From Gp6-AA40 sp036802945 (GTDB taxonomy: Bacteria; Acidobacteriota; Vicinamibacteria; Vicinamibacterales; UBA2999): DNA of 64,000 nt. The notes beneath the pieces are model-generated. The model was not told the origin of the DNA, searched no databases, and saw only the letters and a program-made list of their open reading frames with translations. The first letter of the stretch is position 1, and every line of letters begins with the position of its first letter. Below are positions 15,711 to 24,039 of this stretch, piece by piece. The DNA is taken from assembly GCA_036802945.1 (NCBI GenBank), contig DAIRVG010000003.1, forward strand, positions 77,263-141,262, written 5' to 3'. The position numbers were made by a program, and so were the translations under genes.

Positions 15711-15791
15711 AATGCTCAATGCCCAATGCCCAATGCTCAAAGCTCATTGAGCCTTGAGCATTCTGCATTGAGCATTGAGCATTGAGCATTG
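15711..15791. repeat. Inverted AATGCTC / GAGCATT word repeat supplying the recG start codon
   Basis: The left arm is a run of AATGCTC and AATGCCC heptamers (15711-15738); the right arm is GAGCATT repeated (about 15750-15791). The two arms are reverse complements in character. The element fills the gap between the secreted-protein stop and recG, and its last TTG is the only available recG initiator. Confidence 0.88.
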
Positions 15792-17873
15792 GCTGACGTC
15801 CTGGACACTCCGCTCCAGTTCCTGAAGGGCGTGGGTCCGCGCAAGGCCGCGGACCTGAAGCGCGCCGGCCTTCTCACCGTCGAAGATCTCCTCTACCGCC
15901 TCCCATTCCGCTACGAAGATCGCAGTCACATGCAGCCGATCGCATCCCTTCGGCCGGGGATGCGCGCGGCGGTGCTCGGCGAGATCACGAGCGCGCACTT
16001 GGCCGTCACAAGGCGCCGTGGCTTCAAGATTTTCCATGCGGTCGTGGGCGACGGGAGCGGCGCGATCCGCTGTACGTGGATGAACCAGGCGTTTCTGACC
16101 GACATCCTCAAGCCGCACCTGTCGGTGGTCATTTTCGGCGACGTCAAGCTCGACTCGACCGGCCTCCACTTCATGAACCCGGAGTACGAGCTGATGTCGG
16201 ACGATCTCGAGTCGGTGCGGACCGCGCGCATCGTCCCGTTCTACGAAAAAACCGGTGCGGTCACCCCGAACATGCAGCGGCGCATCGTCCGCCAGGCGCT
16301 CGATCAGCTTCCCTCGACAATGGCTGACCTGGTGCCGGACGAGATCCGCGAACGCCTGCAGCTGGTGCCGCGGCGGATCGCGCTCGAGGAGTCGCACTTT
16401 CCGCCGAACGAGGCCAGGGTCGAGGATTTGAATGCGTTTCGCACTCCTGCGCAGCGGCGGATGATCTTCGAAGAATTCTTTCTCTTTCAGATCGGCCATG
16501 CGTGGCGTCGCCACGCAACGAGCATGGAGCTCAAGCCGTATGTGCCGCAGGTCGACGATCGGATTCGTGCCTCGGCCGCGAAGATTCTGCCATTCAAGCT
16601 GACACCAGGGCAGAGGCAGGCGGTGAAGGAGATCGTCGACGACATGCTCCTCCCGCAGCCGATGCATCGCCTGCTACAAGGCGATGTCGGGGCCGGGAAG
16701 ACCATCGTGGCGCTGCTCGCTGCGATTGTCGCGATGGAGAACGGCCTGCAGGTGGCGTTCATGGCCCCCACCGAAATCCTGGCCGCGCAGCACTACGGCA
16801 ACATCGCGCGGCTGCTGTCGCAGTCGCGGTTCCGGGTCGACATGCTGACCGGCAGCACACCCGGGCTCAAGAAGCACACACTTCACGCGCACATCGAGCG
16901 CGGGACGACGAACCTGATCGTTGGAACGCATGCGCTGGCGCAGGAGACGGTCAAATTCAACAAGCTCGGGCTGGTCGTCATCGACGAGCAGCACCGCTTC
17001 GGCGTGGCGCAGCGGGCGGCGCTGCGCGCGAAGGGGCTGCGGCCGGATGTGCTTCTGATGACCGCGACGCCGATTCCGAGGACCCTCGCGCTGACCGACT
17101 ACAGCGAGCTCGACGTGTCGAAGATCCCCGACCTTCCGCCTGGACGCAAGCCGGTGCGCACGTGGGTGAAGCCCGAATCACGGCGTGACGAGATCTACCA
17201 GCTGATTCGCGAGCAGCTCGATGCCGGCCGGCAGGCGTACATCATTTATCCGCTCGTAGAGGAGTCAGAGAAGATCGATTTGAAGTCGGCGACGGAAATG
17301 GCGGACCACCTGCAGACCGAAATATTTCCCGCGTACCGCGTTGCGCTGCTGCACGGGCGCATGAAGCAGGATGCCAAGGATCGGGTGATGCACGCGTTCG
17401 CGGCGGGACAGATCCACCTGCTCGTGTCGACGACAGTCGTGGAAGTCGGCGTCGACGTGTCGAACGCCTCGATTATGGTGGTCGAGCACGCTGAGCGTTT
17501 CGGTCTCTCGCAGCTCCACCAGCTGCGCGGCCGGGTCGGGCGAGGGCAGTGGGAGTCGCACTGCATCCTGCTGTACCAGGCGCCGTGGACCGATGACGCC
17601 CGAGAGCGGCTCAAGGCCATGGCGGGAACGAGTGATGGATTCGCGATCGCGGAACGCGACCTCGAGCTGCGCGGTCCGGGAGATTTCTTCGGGACCCGGC
17701 AGTCGGGGCTGCCGGCGCTGCGGACCGGCGATCTGGTACGCGACCGGGACATCATGGAGACGGCGCACCGCGAGGCGCGACGGCTCGTCAACGAGGGCGG
17801 GCTGTCCGGAGATCTGCTCAAGTTCGTGCAACAGAAATGGCAGGAACAATTCGGGCTGATTGAAGTTGGCTAA
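15789..17873 (+). CDS. recG: ATP-dependent DNA helicase RecG
   Basis: A 694-residue helicase that remodels stalled replication forks and Holliday junctions. The N-terminal wedge domain starts at LDTPLQFLKGVGPRKAADL and contains an OB fold (MRAAVLGEITSAHLAV). The motor has Walker A GDVGAGKT near residues 298-305, DEQH box VVIDEQHRFG, motif III TATPIPRTLAL, and motifs V-VI ending HQLRGRVGRG, followed by the RecG C-terminal DFFGTRQSGLPAL. The start must be TTG 15789, because TGA lies two codons upstream in frame; that TTG is the end of a repeat array and has no clear Shine-Dalgarno. It is followed by rsmD and coaD on the same strand. Confidence 0.95.
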   Translation: MADVLDTPLQFLKGVGPRKAADLKRAGLLTVEDLLYRLPFRYEDRSHMQPIASLRPGMRAAVLGEITSAHLAVTRRRGFKIFHAVVGDGSGAIRCTWMNQAFLTDILKPHLSVVIFGDVKLDSTGLHFMNPEYELMSDDLESVRTARIVPFYEKTGAVTPNMQRRIVRQALDQLPSTMADLVPDEIRERLQLVPRRIALEESHFPPNEARVEDLNAFRTPAQRRMIFEEFFLFQIGHAWRRHATSMELKPYVPQVDDRIRASAAKILPFKLTPGQRQAVKEIVDDMLLPQPMHRLLQGDVGAGKTIVALLAAIVAMENGLQVAFMAPTEILAAQHYGNIARLLSQSRFRVDMLTGSTPGLKKHTLHAHIERGTTNLIVGTHALAQETVKFNKLGLVVIDEQHRFGVAQRAALRAKGLRPDVLLMTATPIPRTLALTDYSELDVSKIPDLPPGRKPVRTWVKPESRRDEIYQLIREQLDAGRQAYIIYPLVEESEKIDLKSATEMADHLQTEIFPAYRVALLHGRMKQDAKDRVMHAFAAGQIHLLVSTTVVEVGVDVSNASIMVVEHAERFGLSQLHQLRGRVGRGQWESHCILLYQAPWTDDARERLKAMAGTSDGFAIAERDLELRGPGDFFGTRQSGLPALRTGDLVRDRDIMETAHREARRLVNEGGLSGDLLKFVQQKWQEQFGLIEVG

Positions 17874-17881
17874 ACGTCTCG

Positions 17882-17920
17882 GTTTTCGTGGCCTTCGCGC
17901 TTTTCGTGAACTTCGTGGTT
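17882..17920. repeat. Nonamer word repeat (CTTCGTGGT type), single arm
   Basis: About four degenerate 9-base units (TTTCGTGGC, CTTCGCGCT, TTTCGTGAA, CTTCGTGGT) fill the space between recG and the rsmD ATG. It is the same word family as the paired-arm elements at 29361, 32158 and 53611 but with only one arm. Confidence 0.8.
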
Positions 17921-17921
17921 C

Positions 17922-18464
17922 ATGCGCGTAATCGCCGGGCATTTCAAGGGTCGTCGGCTGAAGAGTCCCGCGTGGGACGGCCTTCGACCGACGTCTGACA
18001 AGCTGCGGGAGACGTTGTTCAACGTTCTCGCGCCGCGCATCGAAGGGGCGCGCGTCTTCGACGGGTACGCGGGGACGGGCGCCCTTGGCATCGAGGCGCT
18101 GAGCCGCGGCGCCGCGCACGTCACGTTCGTCGACAGAGACCGCCGGGCGGTCGCGCTGATCGAAGGGAACCTGAAGGCGTGCGGCGTCGAGGGAGGCTAT
18201 ACTATTCGTTGCGCGGCGGCCGTTGCCGCGCTCGACGCCCTGCCGGCCGTCGACGCGTTCGATCTGATCCTGCTGGATCCGCCGTACGACATCGAAAACG
18301 TAAGCGCCGCTCTTGAGGCCGCGGCACGCCACGTCGCCACGGGAGGGTTAGTGGTGCTGGAGCGCGCCACGCGGCGCGAACCCGAGGCGCCGGGTGCGCT
18401 GCGCCGCGTACGTGACGTCAAGTCAGGGGATAGCACGCTCACTTTCTTCGCTGTCAGGGATTAG
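17922..18464 (+). CDS. rsmD: 16S rRNA (guanine-966-N2) methyltransferase RsmD
   Basis: A 180-residue SAM-dependent methyltransferase acting on 16S rRNA. Landmarks are MRVIAGHFKGRRLKSPAWDGLRPT at the start (split here: MRVIAGHFKGRRL, then RPTSDKLRETLFNVL), SAM motif VFDGYAGTGALGIEALSRGA, VTFVDRDRRAV and catalytic LILLDPPYD. The length is normal. It lies between recG and coaD, and rsmD-coaD adjacency is a common bacterial arrangement. Its stop TAG falls inside a TAGGGGT word repeat. No clear Shine-Dalgarno is seen because the space upstream is a repeat. Confidence 0.94.
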   Translation: MRVIAGHFKGRRLKSPAWDGLRPTSDKLRETLFNVLAPRIEGARVFDGYAGTGALGIEALSRGAAHVTFVDRDRRAVALIEGNLKACGVEGGYTIRCAAAVAALDALPAVDAFDLILLDPPYDIENVSAALEAAARHVATGGLVVLERATRREPEAPGALRRVRDVKSGDSTLTFFAVRD

Positions 18465-18485
18465 GGGTCAGTGGCTAGGGGTTAG
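18461..18485. repeat. TAGGGGTCAG/TAGGGGTTAG word repeat containing the rsmD stop codon
   Basis: Related ten-base words starting at the rsmD stop TAG (18462-18464). They form a single arm, one more example of words starting at a stop codon. Confidence 0.65.
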
Positions 18486-18534
18486 TTTTGCGCGCCCGTA
18501 ACGCAGCCTTCACGTTCTTCGCGTGCAGGGTCGC

Positions 18535-18562
18535 GGACTAGGATTGGGATTATTCCTAGTCC
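18535..18562. repeat. Perfect 9-bp hairpin upstream of coaD
   Basis: GGACTAGGA (18535-18543) pairs exactly with TCCTAGTCC (18554-18562) around a ten-base loop that itself contains GGGATTAT. It ends 17 bases before the coaD ATG, so in mRNA it would sit just upstream of the ribosome binding site GAGGAG. Confidence 0.75.
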
Positions 18563-18579
18563 CTTCTGAGGAGAGTGAG

Positions 18580-19098
18580 ATGCCCGGTCCGCCGCAAGGC
18601 CGACTCGCGATTTTTCCCGGATCGTTCGACCCGCTGACCAACGGTCACGTCGACATCATTCTCCGCAGCGCGCACCTGTTCGAGCGGATCGTCGTCGCGG
18701 TGCTCGTCAATGCGGAAAAGGATCCACTGTTCTCGACCGACGAGCGCGTCGCGATCATCCGCGAAGTGTTCCGCGAGTATCCGAACATCGAGGTCGATAC
18801 CTTCGCCGGGCTGCTCGTGGAATACGCGCGGCGCCGCCGCGCCAGCGCGCTCATCCGCGGCCTGCGCGCCGTGTCGGACTTCGAGTACGAGTTCCAGATG
18901 GCGCTCATGAATCGGCACCTCGAGCCGACGCTGGAGACGGTCTTCATGATGCCCGCGGAGCAGTACACGTATCTCAGCTCGCGCCTGATCAAAGAGGTGT
19001 TCAGCCTTGGCGGGGAAGTCCGCGGGCTCGTGCCATCGACCGTCGAGGATTGGATGCGGCGGAAACCGAAGGCTCAGATAGTTCAAGGGGTTCGGTAG
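18580..19098 (+). CDS. coaD: Pantetheine-phosphate adenylyltransferase
   Basis: This enzyme catalyses the penultimate step of coenzyme A synthesis, transferring AMP from ATP to 4'-phosphopantetheine. The 172 residues contain FPGSFDPLTNGHVDII with the TNGH form of the T/HxGH nucleotidyltransferase motif, RGLRAVSDFEYEFQMALMNR and the C-terminal YTYLSSRLIKEVFSLGG. ATG 18580 has a GAGGAG ribosome binding site; an earlier GTG at 18523 in frame reads through the hairpin and is rejected. The last codons and the stop are written in degenerate copies of the nonamer that continues to the next gene. Confidence 0.95.
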   Translation: MPGPPQGRLAIFPGSFDPLTNGHVDIILRSAHLFERIVVAVLVNAEKDPLFSTDERVAIIREVFREYPNIEVDTFAGLLVEYARRRRASALIRGLRAVSDFEYEFQMALMNRHLEPTLETVFMMPAEQYTYLSSRLIKEVFSLGGEVRGLVPSTVEDWMRRKPKAQIVQGVR

Positions 19099-19130
19099 GT
19101 TCAGAGGGTTCAGAGGGTTCAGAGGGTCAG
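19081..19130. repeat. Nonamer array GTTCAGAGG from the coaD end to the next start codon
   Basis: Units begin at 19081, 19090, 19099, 19108, 19117 and 19126: two degenerate copies (GTTCAAGGG, GTTCGGTAG), three perfect copies of GTTCAGAGG and a truncated GTCAG directly before ATG 19131. The second unit contains the coaD stop. The AGAGG of the last full unit is the only purine-rich sequence near the next start. Confidence 0.9.
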
Positions 19131-20339
19131 ATGTCTACCGTTCTCGCACAGCGTCTTGCACAGGTTACCGGCTCGGCCACGATGAAGGTGGCTGCCGAAG
19201 CGGATCGGCTCCGCCGCGCGGGCCACAGCATCGTCGACTTCGGCGCCGGCGAGCCCGACTTTCCCACGCCGCAGCACGTGAAGGACGCGGCGAAGGCGGC
19301 TATCGACGCCAACTTCTCCCGCTACACGAACTCGATGGGGATCCCCGAGCTGCGTGAGGCGATCTGCGCGCAATACAAGCGGGACTACGGCATCGATTTC
19401 ACGCCTGCCGAGGTGCTGATCACGAACGGTGGCAAGCAGGCGCTCTTCAACACGGCGCTCGCGCTGTTCAATCCGGGCGACGAGGTGATCACGCACGCGC
19501 CGTACTGGCCGACGATCCCCGAGCAGATCAAGATCGCGAATGCAACGCCGGTGATCGTCCAGACGAAGGCGGAAGACGGATTCACGGTGCACCCGGAGAA
19601 GATCATCGCGGCGATCACGCCAAAGACGAAGGCGATCATCCTCAACACACCCTGCAACCCGACTGGGTCGCTGACGGAGGAGTCCGCCGTCGCGATGATC
19701 ACGGACGCGGCCGTGAAGCGCGGGATCTGGATGATCATCGACCTGTGCTACGAGCACCTGATCTACGACACGGTGCCGCACAATCTGCCGAAGCTGCTGT
19801 TCGATCGCCACCGCGACCGGACAGTGATCGCCGGATCGCTGTCGAAGACCTACGCGATGACCGGGTGGCGCGCAGGCTGGACGATTGCGCCGAAGGATCT
19901 GACAACGGCTTTCAACGTGATCCAGGGGCACTCGACGTCGAACATCACGTCGTTTGTGCAGAAGGGTGGCGTTGTGGCGCTGAACGGTCCGCAGGACGGC
20001 GTGAAAGTGATGCTCGACGAGTATCGCCGGCGCCGCGACGCGATTCACGGATGGCTGACCGCGAATCCGGGCATCAAGTGCGTGAAGCCGAGAGGGGCGT
20101 TCTACCTGTTCCCCGACATCTCGGAGCTGCTCGGCGGCGACGTGCGCACATCCGCGGACTTCGCGCAGGGACTCATCGAGAAGGAGCACGTCGCGGTCAC
20201 GCCGGGCGAAGGGTTCGACGCGCCAGGCTACCTGCGCATCTCCTATGCGACCTCGATGGAGCAGCTGCGCGAGGGCGCGACGCGGATTCTTCGATTCGCT
20301 GAGAGCATCCAGCCTGCGAGAGCCACCGCCTCACACTGA
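19131..20339 (+). CDS. Class I PLP-dependent aminotransferase, aspartate aminotransferase type
   Basis: A 402-residue fold-type I aminotransferase that interconverts aspartate and oxaloacetate with 2-oxoglutarate, or a close relative. Landmarks are VDFGAGEPDFPTPQHV, YTNSMGIPELREAI, the LNTPCNPTGS substrate loop, the aspartate in MIIDLCYEHLIY and the PLP lysine in SLSKTYAMTGWRAGW. The C-terminal domain has RISYATSMEQLREG with the carboxylate-binding arginine. ATG 19131 follows a nonamer array that seems to act as ribosome binding site. An in-frame upstream start inside coaD reads the repeat as GSEGSEGSEG and is rejected. Substrate preference cannot be fixed from sequence alone. Confidence 0.92.
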   Translation: MSTVLAQRLAQVTGSATMKVAAEADRLRRAGHSIVDFGAGEPDFPTPQHVKDAAKAAIDANFSRYTNSMGIPELREAICAQYKRDYGIDFTPAEVLITNGGKQALFNTALALFNPGDEVITHAPYWPTIPEQIKIANATPVIVQTKAEDGFTVHPEKIIAAITPKTKAIILNTPCNPTGSLTEESAVAMITDAAVKRGIWMIIDLCYEHLIYDTVPHNLPKLLFDRHRDRTVIAGSLSKTYAMTGWRAGWTIAPKDLTTAFNVIQGHSTSNITSFVQKGGVVALNGPQDGVKVMLDEYRRRRDAIHGWLTANPGIKCVKPRGAFYLFPDISELLGGDVRTSADFAQGLIEKEHVAVTPGEGFDAPGYLRISYATSMEQLREGATRILRFAESIQPARATASH

Positions 20340-20340
20340 T

Positions 20341-20420
20341 CACAGCCACGGACGCGCGGAGACACGGAGGATTGGAAGTACCATAAATCTCCGTGGCTCC
20401 GTGTCTCCGTGGCTAGTCTC
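20341..20420. repeat. Paired-arm CACGGAG word repeat
   Basis: The left arm (about 20345-20370) and right arm (about 20388-20417) are inverted copies made of CACGGAG-type octamers. The element starts one base after the aminotransferase stop TGA and ends five bases before the next ATG. The same word family occurs at 38435-38513. Confidence 0.85.
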
Positions 20421-20425
20421 AGCGA

Positions 20426-21814
20426 ATGTCGTTCCAGCCAGCGAGTCGCATCGTTTCCGGGCTGCGGGACATCGTTGGCCCTGAGTTCCTCAGAGTGGAC
20501 CGTGAGTCGCTCGATGCCTACGGTGTCGATGCGCTCGGCAAAGGCCATCCACCCGACGTTGTAGTCCTCCCGGCGAATACCAAAGAGGTCGCCGCGATCG
20601 CGCGCACCTGCAATGCGGAGCGCGTGCCGCTCGTGGTCCGCGGCGCCGGCACCGGATTCACGGGCGGCGCGGTGCCGACCCACGGCGGCGTGCTGCTGTC
20701 GATGGAGCGGCTGAACCGCATTCTCGAGATCGACGAGCTGAATCTGCTCGCGGTGGTCGAGCCGAACGTGATCAACGCCGATCTGCAGCGGGCGGTGGAG
20801 AATGTGGGTCTCTTCTATCCCCCGGATCCGGCAAGCCTGAACCAGTCATCGATTGGCGGCAACGTCGCCGAATGTGCCGGTGGGCCGCGCGCCTTCAAGT
20901 ACGGCACGACCAAGCGCTACATCCTCGCGATCGAAGCCGTACTGCCGACAGGGGAGATCGTCAACACAGGCTCCAAGGCCGTGAAGAACGTCGTCGGCTA
21001 CGACCTCACGCAGCTGCTTGTTGGCTCCGAGGGCACACTGGCGATCATCACGAAGATCACCGTCCGTCTCATGCCGAAGCCGCTTGCAAACGCGACGATG
21101 CTCGCCACCTTCGAGAATATCCGCGGGGCGGTCGATGCGGTGTCTGAGCTGATTCGACGGCGGGTGGTGCCGGCGGCCGTGGAGCTGATCGACGGCGATT
21201 CACTCGAGGCGGTGCACGACAACGTACGCCCCGACCTCGTGTCGCCAGGAACCGCCGCGGCGCTGATCGTCGAGGTGGATGGGACGCCGAATGGCGTCGA
21301 GGAGGACCTCGATCGCGCGATCGACGCCTGCCGGAGTGCAGGCGCGAAGGAGATCACGCGCGCGGCCACCGACGCCGAGCGCGACACGATCTGGTCCGTG
21401 CGACGTCAGGTCTCGGTCGCTCTGAAGGCGACCGGACTGGTGAAGGTCAATCACGACGTCGTCGTGCCGCGCGGCCGCGTGCCGGAGCTGTTCGACGTCA
21501 TCGCTGAGATGAAGAGGACGTACAGACTTCGGGTCGCCGCGTTCGGCCACGCCGGCGACGGCAACATCCACGTCAACCTGCTGTTGAAACCGGGCGACGG
21601 GGACGAACAGGCGCGCGCGAAGGACGCGGAGCAGTTTCTGTTCACCCGCGTCATCGCTCTGGAAGGGTCGATCAGCGGCGAGCATGGCATCGGGTTCGCC
21701 AAGGCGCCGTACTTGCGGCTCGAACTATCGGAAGATGAGATCGCGCTGATGAAGCGGGTCAAGGCCGCGTTCGACCCGAATGGAATTCTGAATCCGGGGA
21801 AAATTTTCCCCTAG
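20426..21814 (+). CDS. glcD: FAD-linked oxidase, glycolate oxidase subunit GlcD / D-lactate dehydrogenase type
   Basis: A 462-residue flavoprotein that oxidises a 2-hydroxy acid such as glycolate or D-lactate. The FAD-binding PCMH domain shows PPDVVVLPANTKEVAAI, VVRGAGTGFTGGAVP, LNQSSIGGNVAECAGGPRAFKYG and NVVGYDLTQLLVGSEGTLAI. The C-terminal FAD-oxidase domain shows RVAAFGHAGDGNIHVNLL and GSISGEHGIGFAK, with FDPNGILNPGKIF at the end. No glcE or glcF is adjacent, so it may act as a stand-alone dehydrogenase. It follows the aminotransferase after a repeat, with no clear promoter seen. Its stop TAG begins a palindrome array. Confidence 0.92.
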   Translation: MSFQPASRIVSGLRDIVGPEFLRVDRESLDAYGVDALGKGHPPDVVVLPANTKEVAAIARTCNAERVPLVVRGAGTGFTGGAVPTHGGVLLSMERLNRILEIDELNLLAVVEPNVINADLQRAVENVGLFYPPDPASLNQSSIGGNVAECAGGPRAFKYGTTKRYILAIEAVLPTGEIVNTGSKAVKNVVGYDLTQLLVGSEGTLAIITKITVRLMPKPLANATMLATFENIRGAVDAVSELIRRRVVPAAVELIDGDSLEAVHDNVRPDLVSPGTAAALIVEVDGTPNGVEEDLDRAIDACRSAGAKEITRAATDAERDTIWSVRRQVSVALKATGLVKVNHDVVVPRGRVPELFDVIAEMKRTYRLRVAAFGHAGDGNIHVNLLLKPGDGDEQARAKDAEQFLFTRVIALEGSISGEHGIGFAKAPYLRLELSEDEIALMKRVKAAFDPNGILNPGKIFP

Positions 21815-21922
21815 GCGGACCTGAAGGTCCGCCTCTACGACGCGTGAGTCGTGCCCAATCACGTAGAGGCGGACCTTCAGGTCCACCCAATCACGTAGAG
21901 GCCGGACCTTCAGGTCCGCCTA
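21812..21922. repeat. Three GCGGACCT palindromes bounded by the stop codons of both flanking genes
   Basis: The whole space between glcD and the convergent GT39 gene consists of three hairpins around GGCGGACCTGAAGGTCCGCC-type palindromes, separated by CTACGACGCG and CAATCACGTAGAGG spacers. The outer tips read TAGGCGGACC on each strand, so both genes end with TAG taken from the element. It could act as a bidirectional transcription barrier, but no T-tracts are present. Confidence 0.92.
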
Positions 21923-23572
21923 GCGATTGCTGACGAGGACCACGGTCTCGAGATCCTGTTCAGGCAGCGGCGCCAGCAGCGTCCTGAGGCGGACGCTGGC
22001 TGTATTCAGGTACGTCACCGCGCCAATCGTATTCAACGGGATGTCTGTCATCGTCTTCAGTCGTTCCAGATCGGTTTGATGGACGACGAGAAAGACGCGC
22101 TCTGATGACTTGAGAAACGCCAGCGCACCAGCATCATTGAATACCTGCACAGCATGAAATCGGGTGTAGAAGACCAGGTTTCTGACAAGCGCCTCGTATT
22201 CGCCGACAGGTTCGCCGCCATGGCGGTTCACACGAATCATCGCGGCGATCTCTTCGACCCCCTCGGGTCGCCTGCCGGCGAAGGCACCGAACTGCAGCGT
22301 CAGCAGCAGCGCGGCCGCGGACAACGCCATCACGATCGGCAGGCGCGTCCACGCACGCGCGGCGGCAACCCAGCCGAGCGCGACGCCGGCACCGGCGACG
22401 GCGACGATGCCCGCCCACGTGACGGACGGATAGGCCGAGACGAAGAGCGAGCGCGCGCGGTACAGCAGCCCGGCCAGGAGCAGGAACATCACGGCCGTCA
22501 GGAACGTGGCTACCAGGAGTTCGCGCTGCGTTGCTCGCTCGCGCGCGGCGGCCACGCGGTCTGCGATCGCGAGGCCGAGCATCATGGCGAGCGGCGGCAG
22601 CACCGGCAGAATGTAGCGCGGCTGCTTCCCGATCGACGCCGTAAAGAGCAGCAGCGGGGCCAGTGTCCAGATCACCAGCCGCCATTCGATTGCTGTCAAC
22701 CGTCGGCGGCGTTGCGCGAGGTCGCGCAGCGTGCGGAGGGGCAGCACCATTAGGAAGATCGACCAGGGGAACAGCCCGCCAATGACGATCGGCACGTAGT
22801 ACCAGACCTGGCGTGGGCTGTTGAAGCGCGTTGTCGCGAAACGTTCGAGGTTATCCGCGACAAAAAAGCTCTGAAGGTACGCGACCCCGTGCGTCATCGT
22901 CATCGCGAGATACCAGGGCAGCCCGGAGACGGCGAATAACACGACCGCTATGACGAGGTGCGAGGTGCGAAATGCGACGGCACGACGCTCACGCCACCAG
23001 ATGGGAACCAGGATGATCGCTGGAATGACCAGCGCGAGCGGCCCTTTCGTTAGAAATCCAAGTCCGGCGGCAAGACCGGCGAGCGCCCACCATCGTGCCG
23101 GCACCGTCTCTTTGGGATCGGCGCCACGGAGTGCCGCCCAGATGGCTGCGGTGATGAAGAAGGCGAGCGGAAGATCCGGGAGCGCCGACCGCGCCATCAG
23201 GAAGTAGCCGTAACACGTAGCCGCGATCGCGCCGGCAATCCACGCGGCGTCATCACGTCCGGTCAGTCGTCGCGCAGCGCCCCAGGTGAGGAGAACGAGA
23301 CCCAACCCGGACAACGCGGCTCCGAAGCGAGCCATGAATTCTGTCGTGTCGCTCGCCGCGAAGGCTCCGGCCGTCACCCAGTAGTAGAGGATTGGCTTCT
23401 GCCAGCGTTCCTCATAGTTGTAGTGAGGTGTGAGCCAGTCGCCACCCTCCACCATTTCCCGCGCGGCTTCGGCGTAGAACGCCTCATCCGAGTCGGTGAT
23501 GGCCTGGCGGCCGAGTCCGAGGAAAAAGGTGAGCGCTGAGAGGAGAAGGAGGGTCGGCACCGGCCGGCGCAT
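21920..23572 (-). CDS. GT39/ArnT-like membrane glycosyltransferase
   Basis: A 550-residue GT-C fold protein that would transfer a sugar from a polyprenyl-phosphate donor to an acceptor outside the membrane. The N-terminus has a signal-anchor helix (TLLLLSALTFFLGLG) followed by the acidic catalytic motif DSDEAFYAEAAREM, then YEERWQKPILYYW and about ten more hydrophobic helices, with a soluble C-terminal portion. I start at ATG 23572 (MRRPVPTLLLL); an upstream in-frame start at 23626 reads VSFDLRSGHPEPRRG, which is the translation of an intergenic palindrome. The acceptor is unknown, and lipid A genes are not nearby. Confidence 0.85.
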   Translation of the reverse strand: MRRPVPTLLLLSALTFFLGLGRQAITDSDEAFYAEAAREMVEGGDWLTPHYNYEERWQKPILYYWVTAGAFAASDTTEFMARFGAALSGLGLVLLTWGAARRLTGRDDAAWIAGAIAATCYGYFLMARSALPDLPLAFFITAAIWAALRGADPKETVPARWWALAGLAAGLGFLTKGPLALVIPAIILVPIWWRERRAVAFRTSHLVIAVVLFAVSGLPWYLAMTMTHGVAYLQSFFVADNLERFATTRFNSPRQVWYYVPIVIGGLFPWSIFLMVLPLRTLRDLAQRRRRLTAIEWRLVIWTLAPLLLFTASIGKQPRYILPVLPPLAMMLGLAIADRVAAARERATQRELLVATFLTAVMFLLLAGLLYRARSLFVSAYPSVTWAGIVAVAGAGVALGWVAAARAWTRLPIVMALSAAALLLTLQFGAFAGRRPEGVEEIAAMIRVNRHGGEPVGEYEALVRNLVFYTRFHAVQVFNDAGALAFLKSSERVFLVVHQTDLERLKTMTDIPLNTIGAVTYLNTASVRLRTLLAPLPEQDLETVVLVSNR

Positions 23573-23591
23573 CCCTCGGCGTGGCTCGGGA

Positions 23592-23616
23592 TGTCCTGAG
23601 CGTAAGTCGAAGGACA
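23592..23616. repeat. Palindromic intergenic word TGTCCT...AGGACA
   Basis: TGTCCT at 23592-23597 and AGGACA at 23611-23616 flank GAGCGTAAGTCGA. It lies in the 98-bp divergent space between the GT39 gene and the CoA-binding gene, and is compatible with a repeat or an operator. I recall similar CTGAGCG-AAGTCGAAGG words in other environmental bacterial genomes but cannot verify that here. Confidence 0.6.
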
Positions 23617-23670
23617 CGGGCGCCAATTGTACAGTCGGCGCCGCGGTTGCCTCGATGCGATAATCAGGTC

Positions 23671-24039
23671 ATGAAGACCGTTGCGGTCATCGGTGCTTCC
23701 AGCAATCGCCACAAGTTTGGCAACAAGGCGTTTCGCGCCTTCCAGGCGGAAGGACACAAGGTCATTCCAATCAACCCGAACGAGCGCGAGGTGGAAGGGA
23801 TTCCGACCTACGCGTCAGTAACCGACGTGCCCGAGCAGATCGACATGGCGACGGTCTACGTACCGCCCGAGATCGGGATCACACTGCTCGATGGGTTTGA
23901 ACAGAAGCAGATCGCCGAGATCTGGATCAACCCGGGTGCGGAAAGCGATGAGCTTCTGGCGGAGGCGCGGCGCCGCAAGCTCAAGGTCATCGAAGCCTGC
24001 AGCATTGTCGGGATTGGGCAGAATCCATATTCGTATTGA
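23671..24039 (+). CDS. CoA-binding domain protein (YccU-like)
   Basis: A 122-residue single-domain Rossmann protein: MKTVAVIGASSNRHKFGNKAF with the nucleotide-binding glycine pattern, then HKVIPINPNEREVEGIPTYASV, the conserved VYVPPE segment and IWINPGAESDELL. It matches the stand-alone CoA_binding (PF13380) family related to the succinyl-CoA synthetase alpha N-domain. Function is not established for most members. ATG 23671 has CAGG just upstream. Its stop codon abuts the -35 element of the rho promoter. Confidence 0.87.
   Translation: MKTVAVIGASSNRHKFGNKAFRAFQAEGHKVIPINPNEREVEGIPTYASVTDVPEQIDMATVYVPPEIGITLLDGFEQKQIAEIWINPGAESDELLAEARRRKLKVIEACSIVGIGQNPYSY

Noticed and set aside
21812..21922. 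Intrinsic (Rho-independent) terminators
   Set aside because: The GC-rich stems are not followed by T-tracts on either strand. Bidirectional termination is possible but not shown.
23573..23626. Longer N-terminus for the GT39 protein
   Set aside because: The extra residues (VSFDLRSGHPEPRRG) translate an intergenic palindrome and precede a proper signal-anchor start.
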